Assembly: GCA_034008185.1 (NCBI GenBank)
Contig: CM067086.1
Location: 15,475,507-15,539,506 of the forward strand
Direction of reading: 5' to 3'
DNA from: Gorsachius magnificus
Lineage: Eukaryota > Chordata > Aves > Pelecaniformes > Ardeidae
DNA: 64,000 nt
Part shown: piece by piece, positions 40,246 to 54,000 of the stretch
Layout of the letters: every line of letters begins with the position of its first letter
Numbering within the stretch: the first letter of the stretch is position 1
Notes under the pieces: generated by a model
Database searches by the model: none
Seen by the model: only the letters and a program-made list of their open reading frames with translations
Told to the model about the DNA's origin: nothing
Program-made: the position numbers and the translations under genes

Positions 40246-43200
40246 GCCCTCCTGAAACAAGTGGGGTGAATTTCCCAGGGTGAAACCCGCCAGTATTTTG
40301 TTACGTAGATGGATAACGTTGCTACTTGGTATGCATCATGCAGCCCCTGTTTTTAATATTAACTTGACACATGCAGTCACTATATTATTTATGGTCATTT
40401 TAATGTAGACTCTAAATGTACCCTTGGCTTTAAGAAAGAAAACTGCGTTCCTTCAGCAGTCAGCTTTTGGAGACTTAATGCTTTTCAGGTGAAATAGCAG
40501 CAGAATTTAGAGTGTGGTAGTTCTTAGCAAATATTTTCGCATTTTTAGAAATTAAGCAAAATCTTTTGCCCGCACTTCATTTAGCAGCTGGATGTCTTGA
40601 CAGCATTACTGCTTTGAGAGTTTAATTGGCCAGACTTCAACTGTAAGGTGTGTATAGCAGCCAAGAGTCAATAGATATTCTTTTGTTTTTGTTCAAAGTT
40701 ACATTGATCTTGGTGCAGGTAAAGGGCTTGCCCCTGCTCCAGCGAAGCCAATGGCTGAGCTCCAGGTGGAGCAGGAGTAGGTCCAGGCTTATTTCATGCT
40801 GTATTTGTTGCTTCATCTGTTTTCACCTCGAAGGGAGATGTAAATGCCATGTAGTGAAATGGAGGGAGGGGGTGATTTGATGTCATGGTAACTTCTCCAA
40901 CTAACCGTACAGCTGTACATAAAATCCAGTGCTGCTAGAGGCAATGCATCTCATAGCACCTCAGACAGCAGCGGGGGGATGCTGATGCGATTCTTTTCCT
41001 TGCGGTTCCACTGAGAAGAGCAGCAGTTACCCTGGTGAACGCCTTGCATCCCAGTATTGCCCCTTCCGATTTGAAAGGCCTACCAGTACAAATGGGAAAA
41101 AGGATCACAGAGAGTGCTGCAGAAGCAGCGTTACTCAAAGAAGCAAAAGCACAGAAAGGTGGGGGAAGCACGTTCAGTCCTGCATTAGGTAATCTAGCCC
41201 TTTGTGGTAATGCCGTCTTCAATTTGCCAGTTACCCTGTTCTTCACTTTTCCTAAGTTTCGGTATAACTGAGGATCCAAGGTGTTTTCGTATGCTCTGAA
41301 CAGGAATTACAGGGATGTAACTCAAGGCTAAGAAATTTCCGCATGATTGCATTGCTTGGTGAAAATAAGTTGTGTTTCTACAAGGCAGCAGATAACCGTG
41401 TATGTGTGGCTCTGGTCTGACCAAAGGCCAGTTCAGTTGGGAGTTATTTCACCCTTCTGTGGATGGCAACACAGCTGTCTTCTGAGATGAAGGGATGTTA
41501 GAAAGAAAAATGTGGAGATGTGATTTTTTTTCTTTTTCTTTCAAACCTCTGCTAGCTTATAGCAAAGTATGCAGACTGCTTGTATAGACTGAGACACTGC
41601 ACAGATGCTCTCAACTGCAGTGCAAAACCTTCCCTTTTCTCAAAGCAAAGTACTAAAAGATCAAATAGACAACAAACTGTTCTGAGTGCAGGTCCCTCTG
41701 GAAACATGGAGGGAAAACCCACTAACCCTGACTCTGTAAAAGTTTTAATTTCTAGAATGGACAAAACGACTCAATTTTTTCTTATTTCAAAAAGTAACAG
41801 AATAAAGTGGAGTGAGCGTGTGTGTGTTGGGGGAGGGTGGGTGGAATCTGAGGCAAGTAGTTGTTTTTTTTTTTTCATTTGCCCAGACAGATTCCACTGT
41901 GAACATGTAATGGTTTTCACTGAGGCACTGTGTTATTTTAAGGTAAATCTGCTGACTTCAGAATGCATAATCAGTTTCATGATCGTAATAAATTATATCA
42001 CAGCCGTCTCTGGTGGGAAAATGGAATGAAATGCACAAAGCAAGAGTGCTAGGACAGCTTGCTGGTTATAATGCTAACCTAGAACCTATTTCTTTGTTGC
42101 TTTTGTAAGCAAATAATTTCAAAAGCATCTAGGTCAATTAAAAGCTCATTTTGAAAGCATTGTAGGCACTCAGAATTTAAGTCTCTCTGAAAGAGATTTT
42201 TGAAAACATTGTTGCAGTTCAGTTCCATAGCTGTAAATTGGGAATTGCAGCACTTCTTGCAAAGGTGATGTGTGAATAAATATATTTGAAAGAAATTGGA
42301 ACAAAATAGAAGCTGTCTGAGGACCCAGGATAGACAGACAGGCTTCACAGGCCGTGGTACTGAGAGCATGTATTCACTAGCAGTCAGAGCTTAAGCAGCT
42401 TGGGCATCCATCCCTGCTCCTGGCGGGCTGTTCCCAGCTCTTGCGTTTGTTGCCACAACTGTTTGCACAGCGGCATGGTGAACTTGATCAAGGAATAGAT
42501 CCAGCTGGTAAAAGATAAAATATATGCTGACTACTACATGGCAACACAAACGTCTGTGCCAGCCAAAACACTGGTTGGCACGTGGGGTGAAATGAAGGCT
42601 GGGAGGAAGGAGGATGGGAACTACTTAAGCAACCTGTCACCGAATGCAAAATCACACTTTATTCTTATTTTCCAAGTACCTTAAATATTAATCTAGAACA
42701 GTAAAGGTTTTGTTCTAAGGTGCAAACAGAATTGACCATGGTCTGATGAGGAAACTTGGAGGTTTTTGTCACTGAATTCTGCACAAGCAAAACTGGCTCT
42801 CTGATTTATATATTAAAAAATAGAATTAAAATAAAACACAATTTGTTAACAGTGGCAGTAACCCATGAAAGAGATGACATAGGAGTCACACTGTCAAGTG
42901 CTATATTTTGATTTTTCTGAAGAATTTAATAGGAAGCATACAAACAGAATGCTGCTTTTAAAAAAGACAGCTATAATTTTGTATAACTTTTCTTAGAAGC
43001 TTGTATGGTATGTCTGTTACAGTATTACTTTTTTAATTACCGCTGCCTAATTGTAAGATAAATCATTGTTGCATTACCCTTTTATATTTGAGATGCAGAT
43101 AATCATGCTTTAGGTTTGTCTTTCCAGGCTGCAGTGGTGGTATATTAAAGATGAATTTCATCTATTCCATGTGACACAGATTGTTTAACAGGAAAATGTT

Positions 43201-44759
43201 TTTATTAGAAGAGCTGGGTTAAGGGTCCATCTGGAACCAATTGAATTCTCTAATGACCTAACCTTCTATTTCTAGAGGGAAAGAGGAGAAAAAGCAGGGA
43301 GGAAATTCAGGCTAGCAATGTAGTTCTGCAATGTGAATTTAAGAACTTTCCCCTCTGCTCCCTCCAGCCTCTTGTTCCTGCTCTCTTGCTGTAATTTGCC
43401 ACGTCTTCAGCTTTGTACATACAGCTACTTCTATGACTTGCTGCAAATTATCCTGTTCAAATAATTGTTGTTAAAAGTCATCATCAAAAAAGGATGGGGG
43501 GTGCACTTAAATAGGACAAATGAGGGAAGAGTAAATCGTGCTAGGGCAAAGGAAATGAACATGGGTCTATGAGGGAAGACCAGGAGCTCCTCAAGCCGTA
43601 ATCACTTGAGCCAGTCATCACTAAAGCCCATATGCCATACAGTTACAGACTCAGACATAGACTTTGATGATCAGCAGCCCTCTTTAGATTACCAAAGTAT
43701 CACTGGTACCTCCCAGGACTGTGTGTGAAGGCTTTATCGATATCTGAAGTACTATACAAATGGAAGGCTACATATTGCAGCCTTATTCAAAGTCCAGTGA
43801 CAATCCCAGATGTTGTTCCATTATTCCAAGTGTCTTTGGAGAGAACCTGTGTGTAGCATTTCCACATCAGATGGGAGGAATTCTGCCCATCATGTGCTAC
43901 AAAATCAGGCTGAGCTAAAAAAACCCAAATGAATAAATAAATATTTGCAGTAACATATCTTTAAAGGACTTTTTCATATCACAAAGGTATTGAGGCAGCA
44001 TTTGTCCTGATATTATGTTGTTCACAAACCCAGAACTTACTGAGCTCCCCATTTTGTAAACCTATTCTCACATTCAGGCACGATGTTAAAGAAATTCTTT
44101 CTCAAATGCAGACAGCCTGTAAGACAGCAAATGATTGCTACTTGTCCAGGACGAAAAGAGCTACAGTATGTACATTAATACGTCATGGGATTCTGAACTT
44201 TTTTTGATTGCTTTGCTTGTTTAGTTTCAAAGCAGGTTGTAAGAGTCATTATTGATATATCGCTGTCTTTGCTGTTTTAGCAGCATAAAATAAGGTCTCT
44301 GCCCCAACCACCTTAAAATTGTGTTAGTAAGTGATACAGAAAGAAATTCTCCAAAAAGAAAATACATTCCCTTTTGAAGTTGACCATTGAAAACATTTTA
44401 TTTCTAAGTCATATTGTATTATTAACTCATATCAGGGTGGACTGATAGCAAAATGTAGAAAAAGAATATTACGTTGTTAATAGAAACAAACAGCTGTGAA
44501 GTCTGAATCTGTGAATTTTGTGTAGCTTGTGTTCCTTAGCACTGCATCCCTGGCAGAAACATGGGGCAGAGCATGGGTAGAGGAAATTAACGTAAAAAAT
44601 GTTGATTATAAAACATTGGTGAATGTATGTGTGTGTGTTTGGGGAGGAGATAACTGCGCAGTTCACTCCTAACCCCATCTGCTTAAGTGCACTGCACAGT
44701 TATTTGAAAAACCTTATAAAAAAGATAATATCCCGAGTGCAAAGAGCCTAAAATTGCAT
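40246..44759. other. Unique non-coding stretch
   Basis: No recognised gene. Around 40935-41279 both strands are open in register (114 residues minus; about 104 codons plus from 40957), see findings. The 149-residue plus frame at 41580-42029 includes a run of phenylalanines from a T tract and has no family signature. About 43360-43480 is repeat-free and may be regulatory. Confidence 0.45.
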
Positions 44760-45090
44760 CTATATTGAGAAACTGTTGCCAATTGATTATTCAGCTGGCA
44801 AAATGGAAATTTCAAGTTGCATAGACAGCTAATTGTGGCCTGCCTATGGAATGACAGGTCTATAATTTTTAGTTTTGTGCACATTCAAAGCCAGTCACCT
44901 TGACACTTAACAGTCCATTATCTGCCGGCCACCGACCATATGATGATATTCAAAGAGTGACAGGTCTTTTCCATTACAGAATGATAAAATGCACTGTGCT
45001 TTATTTGGATAAAGCTGTCTTCACAGACAGAACAAACCAGGTGCTTATCTGATCCTTGCATGCAACAATGACATTGGGACACCTTTTACT
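44760..45090. promoter_or_regulatory. Candidate conserved regulatory block
   Basis: A repeat-free segment with unusually many recognisable factor-like sites: the 10-mer TGACAGGTCT (MEIS/TGIF-type TGACAG core) occurs twice, at 44852-44861 and 44958-44967, together with a CAATTGATTA site, a CAGCTGG E-box, a GCTAATTG homeodomain site and an inverted GATA site (CTTATCTGATC). Such clustering is common in vertebrate enhancers near developmental genes. Conservation itself cannot be seen from one sequence. Confidence 0.3.
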
Positions 45091-48000
45091 CCACAGGGCT
45101 AACCTTTTTGTTGTTGTTGTTGTTCTTTTGGGATAAAGATGAGTGAAATGAGTGAAATGGGTATCCCCGGTATTGTTTTCTAGAACAGGTAAGCTGGCAT
45201 TCATATCTGTGGTTTCTTTCAGTATTAAATATGATAGATTGCAGGAAGCATTGGGACTCAGGTCGTGCAACTACATGATTCATAATATAGGGAGAAATGT
45301 TTATTTTTTTTTATAAAAAAAGATTGTTGTGTTTTCAGCATGAATACAGAGCAAGGTTAGGAAACATGTCCCAGGATACTTGCTATCAAATAATAAAAAA
45401 CAATGAACCGCTGCAAATCAGGCTGAGACTTAGCATTTAATTCACACTTAAACAAGAGGCTGGATCCAGCCAGGGATTCTGCTGCACCTTCCCTGGGTGT
45501 GGTCAATGTGTCTGTGGCTCTGTCCCTGGGCTGCAGCAAAAACATAAGACTGGTGACCATCTCTCTCTGTGGGAAAAGCATAGCTTGAAGAGCAGACGGT
45601 ACTTGGAGCTGGTTCTTTAGGTTAGGGTGTTTCCTGGACATCTCTTTGGGGGGTTGTGTAGTCCAGCGAGGGCAGGGAACCCGTGAGTCTGTAGCAAAAG
45701 CTTAAGCCACTGTGGACAGAGAGAGTCTTTTCCTTGTACCTTGCTGTGCAAGGAAAGCAGTACCTTGGAGCGCTAGAAACAATTTGAGTACAGGAGCTTG
45801 CAGTTTTCAGGACCCTAATGGGAGATGGGCCCATGCCAAAGTCATAAACTTCATTTTGGCCTCCGCACTAGTTTCTGTGCCAAATGGTTCTCAGTGAATG
45901 TTATTTATTTATTTCTAAATGTAATTTTTTTAGTTGGGAATTCTGAGCGTGCCTTTAGAATAACTATTTTAAAACTATTTCTGAAGTTTTAACAAGAGTC
46001 AGCATTGTTTTTCTTTAGCGGCAGGGCCTGTTTCAGCTCCCAGTGACATTAGTGCAAAGACGCTCACCGATTCATTGTGGGCTGGAGCAAGCGCTATATG
46101 AGTAACCGTGCAGAGCTTTGCAAGAGATAAGTTCTATCAACAGTTCACTTTGAAATGATCTTAAAATGGTAAAAATCCTATGAATTACAAATTTAAAAAG
46201 CAATTTTCTTGAGCATTTAGAGTTAGCAATAGAAATTTTTCCCACAGGAAAAGATGATTTATGGATTTTCCAGTTGATACAAGGCTGCCATTTCAGAGTT
46301 AAATATTATTCTTTTAGCTCTTTGCTTATTCCGTAATGATCTACAATACTTTTATGATTTTTTTTTTTCCTATAGGAAATGTGCTTCATATGCAAGCGTT
46401 CAGTCTCCTATGTTCTCATATGTACAATATATTACATGTATTTATATCTCTGGAGAAAAGGCTAATGAAGAGGGCATACTCTGAAGAGAACAGTCATGAG
46501 ACTTCATTTGTTCCTTACATGCTGCAATAATACTAATACACCTTTTACTCTACAGAATGGCTTGTACTTGGGGAATTGTGTTTCATCCAATTTTCTTGCA
46601 AATAATGAACAAGTTCCCCCAGGTTTATTGGCACTATCTTGTGCACACTTTTTTGGTGTAAATTATTTATTCTACTAATTTAACAGCAAACAGTCCTGGA
46701 TAGTGAGCTTAGTGAGGCAATTTCATACATATTGGTTGTAGGTTAATTATTTAGGGATTGAGATATCTCTGGTAATGCCAAATAAGTACAGACCTAATCA
46801 GTGAAAGCAATTGAATGCATCTAGGTTTTCCAAATCTCAGATCATGCAACCATTTTTTGATGGTCATTAAGTTTGGTGTGTTATTGCAAAAGAACACAAA
46901 TGTGTTTTGAGGTAGCCCACAAGTTAACCCTTATAGTTGCTATCATTTCCCAGGCAATTGACCCTTTGGTCACTATGAGCCAGCTAACCAGAATGTTCAG
47001 ATCCACATATTCTGTTATTCTGGAAACGGAGGTGATTAAGGATATTTTTGGATATGTGTCTCATGGGATAGCTTAACTGTTTGGAGGCTATTGAAATATG
47101 AATGCTGAAGAATCAACAGATAAATCATATTTAGGACTAAAATAAACATCCTCTGCTGATTTTTTTAAAGGTGGTGTGCAGCCACACAGAGGAGATAGCT
47201 TAACTGTTATAATTATCCCTACTTTATTTTATAGAGAGATTTTGATGCTAATCATTTGAAAAATATCTCAAGTCCTATGTAGCATCACTATCCAGTGTCA
47301 GTTTAATAGGAATGGGTATTGTGTATTTTTTTTTTTTTAATTCAATGAGGAAAACATATTCTTAGTCGATATGAGGTTATTTCAGCTGACATAAAATAAG
47401 TTGGGCAATTCATTAGAGAGAAGTGTAAGCTCTGAGCAGAGCCTGGGAAGACAATGAATGAATGAAAAGCAGTGTGAGGAGAAATCTGTGAGCAATGCTT
47501 GGTGTGGATAAAATGTTGATGTTAAGGCATAGTTGTTTCCATTCTGATCTTTATTTCTACAGCAAAATTACTGCTCTGGGCTGTACTGTGCTTGACTCCT
47601 TAAATGGCACTCAAAGAAGCCCTTTCGGAGGGCTAGAAACTCTATCTTATGGCCATATTCTAGCACCTCTTCAGTAGCGGTTGGGCAGGGAGAGAGGTAT
47701 TTTTGAAGATCTCCAATGTAGTAATCTGCTCGGTAGGCTGTTTATTTTCTCTTTATGTTTGTTTTGGTGGTTTGTTTTTTTTTAATAGGCACGTGGATTC
47801 GTTTTTAACGTTAAATTTAAAGCAAGTTCCTAAAATGTACCTTGAAGTTGCAGCAGATGATGGGAAAGATTTGAGATGATTCCTTTTTTTCTAAGGCAGT
47901 TCATTCCATGGTTTTAGGTCAACCTTCATGGGAGTGCTTGCTCCCTTCCAGATGAGCCCTACCTTCTTGCTTAAGAATCTGTTTTGCTGGAGGACTGAGT

Positions 48001-51000
48001 TCATTGCAAAGCTTTAAGAATCACAGGCTTTCGAGTGTAGAGAATAGAGGATATGATGGTGAAAGCATGATAGTTTGCATTGTCAGAGGGATGTACCGAA
48101 GCATTCTGCACTAATTGGATTTTCTTTAGCACGAAAGCCTTTGTGCCAGATGTGTTGCACTGGTAAGAGAGATGAATAACTGAAGCCAGATCATTAACAA
48201 GCAGGATAGGATGGAGTCACTTAGTGGCAGATTGAAGGAAGCCCCATTCATTGCCACATAAGGGCATTCTGCTAGCAAGGATTTCAAGAGTACATCTAAA
48301 CATGTTTCCCATTTCACATTCAGTTGATCTGAGATGCATCCTAACAAACAACAGATTATTTTTCTCTTTTTCACTATGTAAAAATAAATACAGTCCTTCA
48401 AGGAGGATGAAAAGCTCAGATGTATCAGCTGTTCTCTGGTAAGAAGACATGCTAATCTGCTAGATTCTCCAGTTGCTGTGGGATTTTTGCATTTCTAAGG
48501 AGAGAGCTAATAGAACTCATGATTAGTGGAAGAAGATAAGAGAACCTTGGAGAGTGCTTTAATGATGGAGTGCTTCAGGGAAGCAAGGAGGAGACCTGGG
48601 GCTAGACTCTAATGGACAGCTTCTGAAAAGAAGCCCCAGAAGATGGGTGTTAAAGTCTGTCCAAAATTCTATGTAGCTGTGGGATGGAAGAGATACTTCC
48701 AGCCATGAGCTTAGAGATCATTCAGCAACTTGTATTTTATGGCACCATGGAAACTGAAAATTAAAAACATGAAAGGAAGACTGTAATAGTTGGAAAAGTA
48801 TATGAGGAATCTTGGCAAAAGTATGAAATAAAACATATACAGCTGTGTTAGGAAAAATATTTAACTCCATTTTAAATGCCATGAGTCAATAGGATGTGTT
48901 AAAAGGCAAAAAGCAGCATAGTATGGTTTTCCAGCAAAAATTAAGGAGGAAGGCTGCATCTCACTTTATTGTAAAATGTTTTAATTACAGGAGTATGCTG
49001 TACTTCTGCTTAGGTGTAGTCCCTGTGCTTTTAAATCCATCAGCTTAGAATTGTGCCCTTACATGTGGAAATAGAAACACAGATAATCAAAGGCTTCAAA
49101 ATTGCATGGGGTGACTATAGGAAGGGCTGAATGGGTTATGTGGAGAATCTGGAGTGATTGGACATGTGCTAGTTCTTGTTATTTTAGAATCTTATTTTGT
49201 TAAGACAAGGTGCCAATGACAAGTAAGAAAAATTACTTTTTCATAATTCAGAAATTATATGACCTGGTAGGCTGGAAGAAAAGAAAGAATCTCTTAATAT
49301 TTGGCTTCTGTGGACTATTCATGCAGTACAGCTATTTTTCCTACAAAGTTGAGAATGTGTAGGAAGTTGAGCTGTGCAGTATAATTAGAATTGAGGAATA
49401 GTGCATCTAATTTTGTGATACCGGTCTGGCCAGTGAGTGAGAGCAGCAAGTGAAAGACACACCTTCATAAGATGAATGATCTTCTGACTGTGATAAACCA
49501 CTTGTTCATTCAATATGAGGATGAAAAATGGGTATGGACTTAGAGAGCAGCGATGGATCGGTCTTTAAAAGCCTCCTAGTTTCGGGGGGAAAAAAAATTG
49601 CTTAGATGGGGACACTTTAACTAGGCCAGTGTTTAAAGTTATGCCTGTATTATGCATCCTTGAGTTCTGTAAAGAGCTACCTGAAATAGAGGTAAATGAC
49701 CAAGCCAGGTACTGGAAACAATCTGGTTTTAATAGTAAGGAACTCAACAAGCCCTAATTTATCCTGTATAAGAAAACACTGGTTTTTAATTCCTTGTTTT
49801 TTCTTTCCTGCTTGTACATTTTAAATCATGAGTGCAGGATGCAGTGAAATTAATGGATTACAAAGGTGTAATTTTGTTGGTTGTGATGCTGCTTCTGGGT
49901 GAGTATTCCATAAGAGAACCCTGGATCCCACTCTGCCAGGTTCCTTGCTTCCGCTTTGCTGATCTGAGCTGAGACATGCTTGCTGTATGAAATCCAGCAC
50001 TGTATTTCTAGTGACAGACTTCAAGTTCCCCCTTCTCTTCATGGCATTGACTTGGATTTTTGCAGAGAGGATATGATATTGTAGACAGGCACAGCAGTAA
50101 GGATTTTTAATCCCTTTCATAACAAAACTCAGTGAAAATCTTCAGAAACTCAACATACCTGGTCTGCTAGGCTTTGTGCAGTAGTTGCTTTTTTATTTCT
50201 GCTGAGAAGCAGTTCTTAAGCAGAGTGCAAACCAGTAGGAATGACTGTAAAAAAAGGTGGGATGCTTTCCATTGTATTACTGAGCTGTTTCCCAGTTTAT
50301 TTCCTGGCATCTCTAATGGCATGGAGACAAAGCTCACAGCCTATCTACGTGAAAAGGAGGGCACAGGGCTGATTTGGATACAGCCAAACTGATCAGGGAA
50401 ACTTGAAATAAGAATACCTGACAGATTCAGGGGGTTCTGGGTGGAATATAGCCTTTAGAAGTCTCCAGAGAATAGCACGTTGTCTTTCAATGACATGTCT
50501 TTCAATGAGTCCTCTCATTTTCACATTGTTCTTTAGTATGAAATGTTAAACGCAGATTCCACCTGCCTGTTCCACAAGTAGGTCAGCATTTGATAACTGC
50601 ATTAAAATTGGCCTTTCCGAAATCGGCTCTCTCACTGTACTCCTCCTGTCCCTCTCAATTTTCCTATGTTCCAATGCTCCATTATGGAGAGAATGTTGAG
50701 TCTTTTTTCAGATTATTTCCAAACTGTCACTCACAACAGACCTGTTTTGTTTTTGTTTCGGATCACATTTCCTCCCCAAAAGATAGACATCACAGATATG
50801 ATGCCACATGGGAAAGGTGGGGGTTTTATGCTTGTGCAAAATTCCATGTCTTTTTCTATTGTTCTGAAAAAAACCCCCCAAACTCTTTTGAGCTTCTGAA
50901 AATGTCTTAAAGAATATATTCAGAATATTTAAATATATTTGGTAATTTAATTCTCAAGCCTAACATCCAGTTCATTTTCAATGTGGCCTATCACTTCTGG

Positions 51001-54000
51001 TGTGACATTACTGAAAACCTTCTGATTAAAGCCAGCTCTCTTATGCATACTTTACCTCTGTGACCTATGAGTAGCTTGAAACCATTTGAACTCCGTCTAA
51101 ATTGGATCCCCCTGGTTGTAAGTGTTACTGCATGTCAGTTCTATGTCAGTTGGATGGAAATCTTGCTGCAGAGGATGAAAGTTCACAGCTCAGTATTAAT
51201 CTACTGGGCAAACTACATCTAATGCCTTCAGTTTTCTTGAAATACAGCTTCTGATGACCTCTGACAGGTAAAATACAATATAGGCTTTTCTAATATTCAT
51301 TTTTAGTGTAGATATTTAAAATGTAGCATGTATCATTCTTCTGTACCAAATAAATGCTATCAAAGACAAAATTAAGAATAGTGACAAGTGGGTTATTGGA
51401 CATGGAGACTTTTGTTAATAAAGTATGTCTAGGTCCACTACTTCACAATTGTCTCGTTCTCAAAACAGAAGATGCAAATCCTGGCTTCAGTAAAGGTGGC
51501 TGTCTACCACTGGCTGGGATTCCCTTGATATCTGTTGGATGAGACTTTCAAACTGGTGTGTGAAGAGGAGTTTAACAAACAAAAAAAATCCTGAAGCCGT
51601 GTGGCTTCTTGTGCGGACAGCATAAATCACTGAATGCTGGTGGAGTCTGTTGTTAACTCACAAATAAGAACTTCACATTTAGCACCAGCTACCAGCTAAA
51701 AGAGAATCTGTACAGATTTGTGCAGCCTAGATGACACCATTATCAACATCCTCTGCTCCAGTGACACCTTTCCTCTGCTCTGTCAGTGTTAGGGAGTGTT
51801 AAATTGCAAGTACATTACATTTGGGTTTGCTTTTGAAGTGACCTTCTTGTAGATAAAATTCCAAGCTAAAAAAAAAAGTCTAATAGGTGCAGGTTTGTAA
51901 GTCTGCAACTTAATCTCACTTCTGTTTAAACTAATGGTAAAACTACCTCTTTCAGTAGGAGCAAGACTGACTTTTAAATATTTAGTTTAGTATTGGAAAG
52001 GGAAGTGATCCTGTGTTCCTTGTAAATCCCAAATTGTCTTGAAAATAGTGGGATTTGGTAGGAGGAAAGAAATCTAAGATTAAGCTCTGGTTTGTGATAG
52101 GATGATGCTGATGCTGGGAGGACTGCTTTTTATGCACCAGACATGAATCAAATTAATCTTTCCCAAAACCCTGCTCCAGTCCTGCTGAGGAGAACTGGAA
52201 AAGTGTGCTTGTGCTAGGCCTGAACGGAGCCTTTAGCTCTTGGAGAAGCCTGTGCTTTAGACCTGTGTTTAAAAGAGAAATGTTAGTCTATAGAATGTGT
52301 ACCTAGTTTATAGTATTTTTGAGCCCTTCCAACTCCTTTTATTCTGTAACTACAGTTTGTCATTACAAAACATTGCCATTTGGTAAGTGAGATAGAATAT
52401 CTCATCTGGTGACTCTCATCCTGTCATTCCTCTTTGGGAAGTACAAAACAATAGTAATAAATCGGTATCCGTACAGCCAGAGGTATTTTAAGACAGTGGC
52501 TATTGGATCAGTTTAGGAGCACATTTTCCTGTTGTTTCCATTTTTAAACCCAGAATTCTAAAATCCTGAGAGTTAGACTCGCCTATGAGTCACACAAAGA
52601 AATAAATTTTTGATTACAACATGTGCAGAACCCAGAGTCCAAAACCTTGGGAGTCCTCTCTTCGTCAGAGGCTTTAACACCTGCTATCAAAAGATGTATA
52701 CCACAAGTCGGTGGAGCTCCCTCTGGGCACAGCGTTTGGGTCACGCTGATCTCTGGGAGGTCAGAGCTCTTTCAGCAGCAATGCCACAGAAGTTTTCTAT
52801 AAGTACACATACTGTACGTACACATGCTCTAATATAAATGTAGAATAAAAGCATAGGGACTCTTGCAACAATGTAACAAGAACAAACTATTTTAAAAAAA
52901 GGAAATTGAGCAGTTTGCAGACTATGATGATCTTGTGGCTTGTGGGCTTTAATCATTGATTTTTGCTTTGTTAATTTGGCAGTATTGAATGTAGGTAACG
53001 AGCATTCTGATCTGACAAATATGTAGAAAAGAGCACACCGATGAAAATCCATCAGAAGATAAGTGAATGTTTCAAAGTAACATGAGTGTGCATAGTTAGT
53101 CAGATTCTGAACTGAAAGTACTCAACTGTGGACGGACAGCGGTGATCTCTTCCTTTACTGTTCAGTGGCTCACACTATGCATTTTAATAGAGACCCCCAG
53201 ATATGAAGAAGTAATTGACCCATTGTAGAACTCCCGTAGGTGGTAATTTTCTTTTTAAGTTTACAGAGTACTTTATGATAGGCTAAACTTGAAAGAATAA
53301 ACAAACAGCAGTGGATGAAATAATATGGTTTGGTAGTTTTTGCACATGAAATAGCTGGCTAAAAATCATGTATACTTAAAAAAAAGCTTTTATATCAACA
53401 GCTAGTGTCTCATCTCAGATATAAGGGTCTGATCTCAAGGCAGGGCAGAACATCTGCTCCTTCCAATTTCATCAATTTAGCTAGAAGTGAAGCCAAGGAT
53501 TTCAGGGGGATGAAGGTGATTCTGTAGCTTCTGCTCTCTGACCTAACAACATAAAGTATAGCCCTTAGTCTGAAGCTTGGGCAGAAGCTTAAATATACAT
53601 TTGTCCAGGTTTATGCCTGATTTTGACCCTCTTAAGGTTAACAGCTTGTTCTAAATGGGAAAGAGTTATCGTCAGACTATTAGTTTTTCTTGCATCTGGG
53701 TAGAGACATCAGCTAATCTGGGGAAGTTTTCGTGTCTGGATTCATTTTAGAAACTATAGAGTTTTGTAGGTTTAGCCCCATACTGGATATGCCACCAGGC
53801 TTGTGGAAAGTTGGGATCTGAACCCCTACTTTTTCCTTTGTTTTTTTGCATTGACAATTTTGTACTTTTAATTCTTTCCCTTTTCACTTCTCCTTTCCAG
53901 AGGTGAGACATCTCAATGGACGGGGCACTGTGACTGCTTCTCTCAGCTGCTGTCAAAGGCTATGCTGTGTACAAACCTGAACGCAGAACAGGGATCCACG

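Noticed and set aside
41580..42029. 149-residue open frame
   Set aside because: Contains a Phe run from a T tract and has no recognisable domain. Treated as chance.
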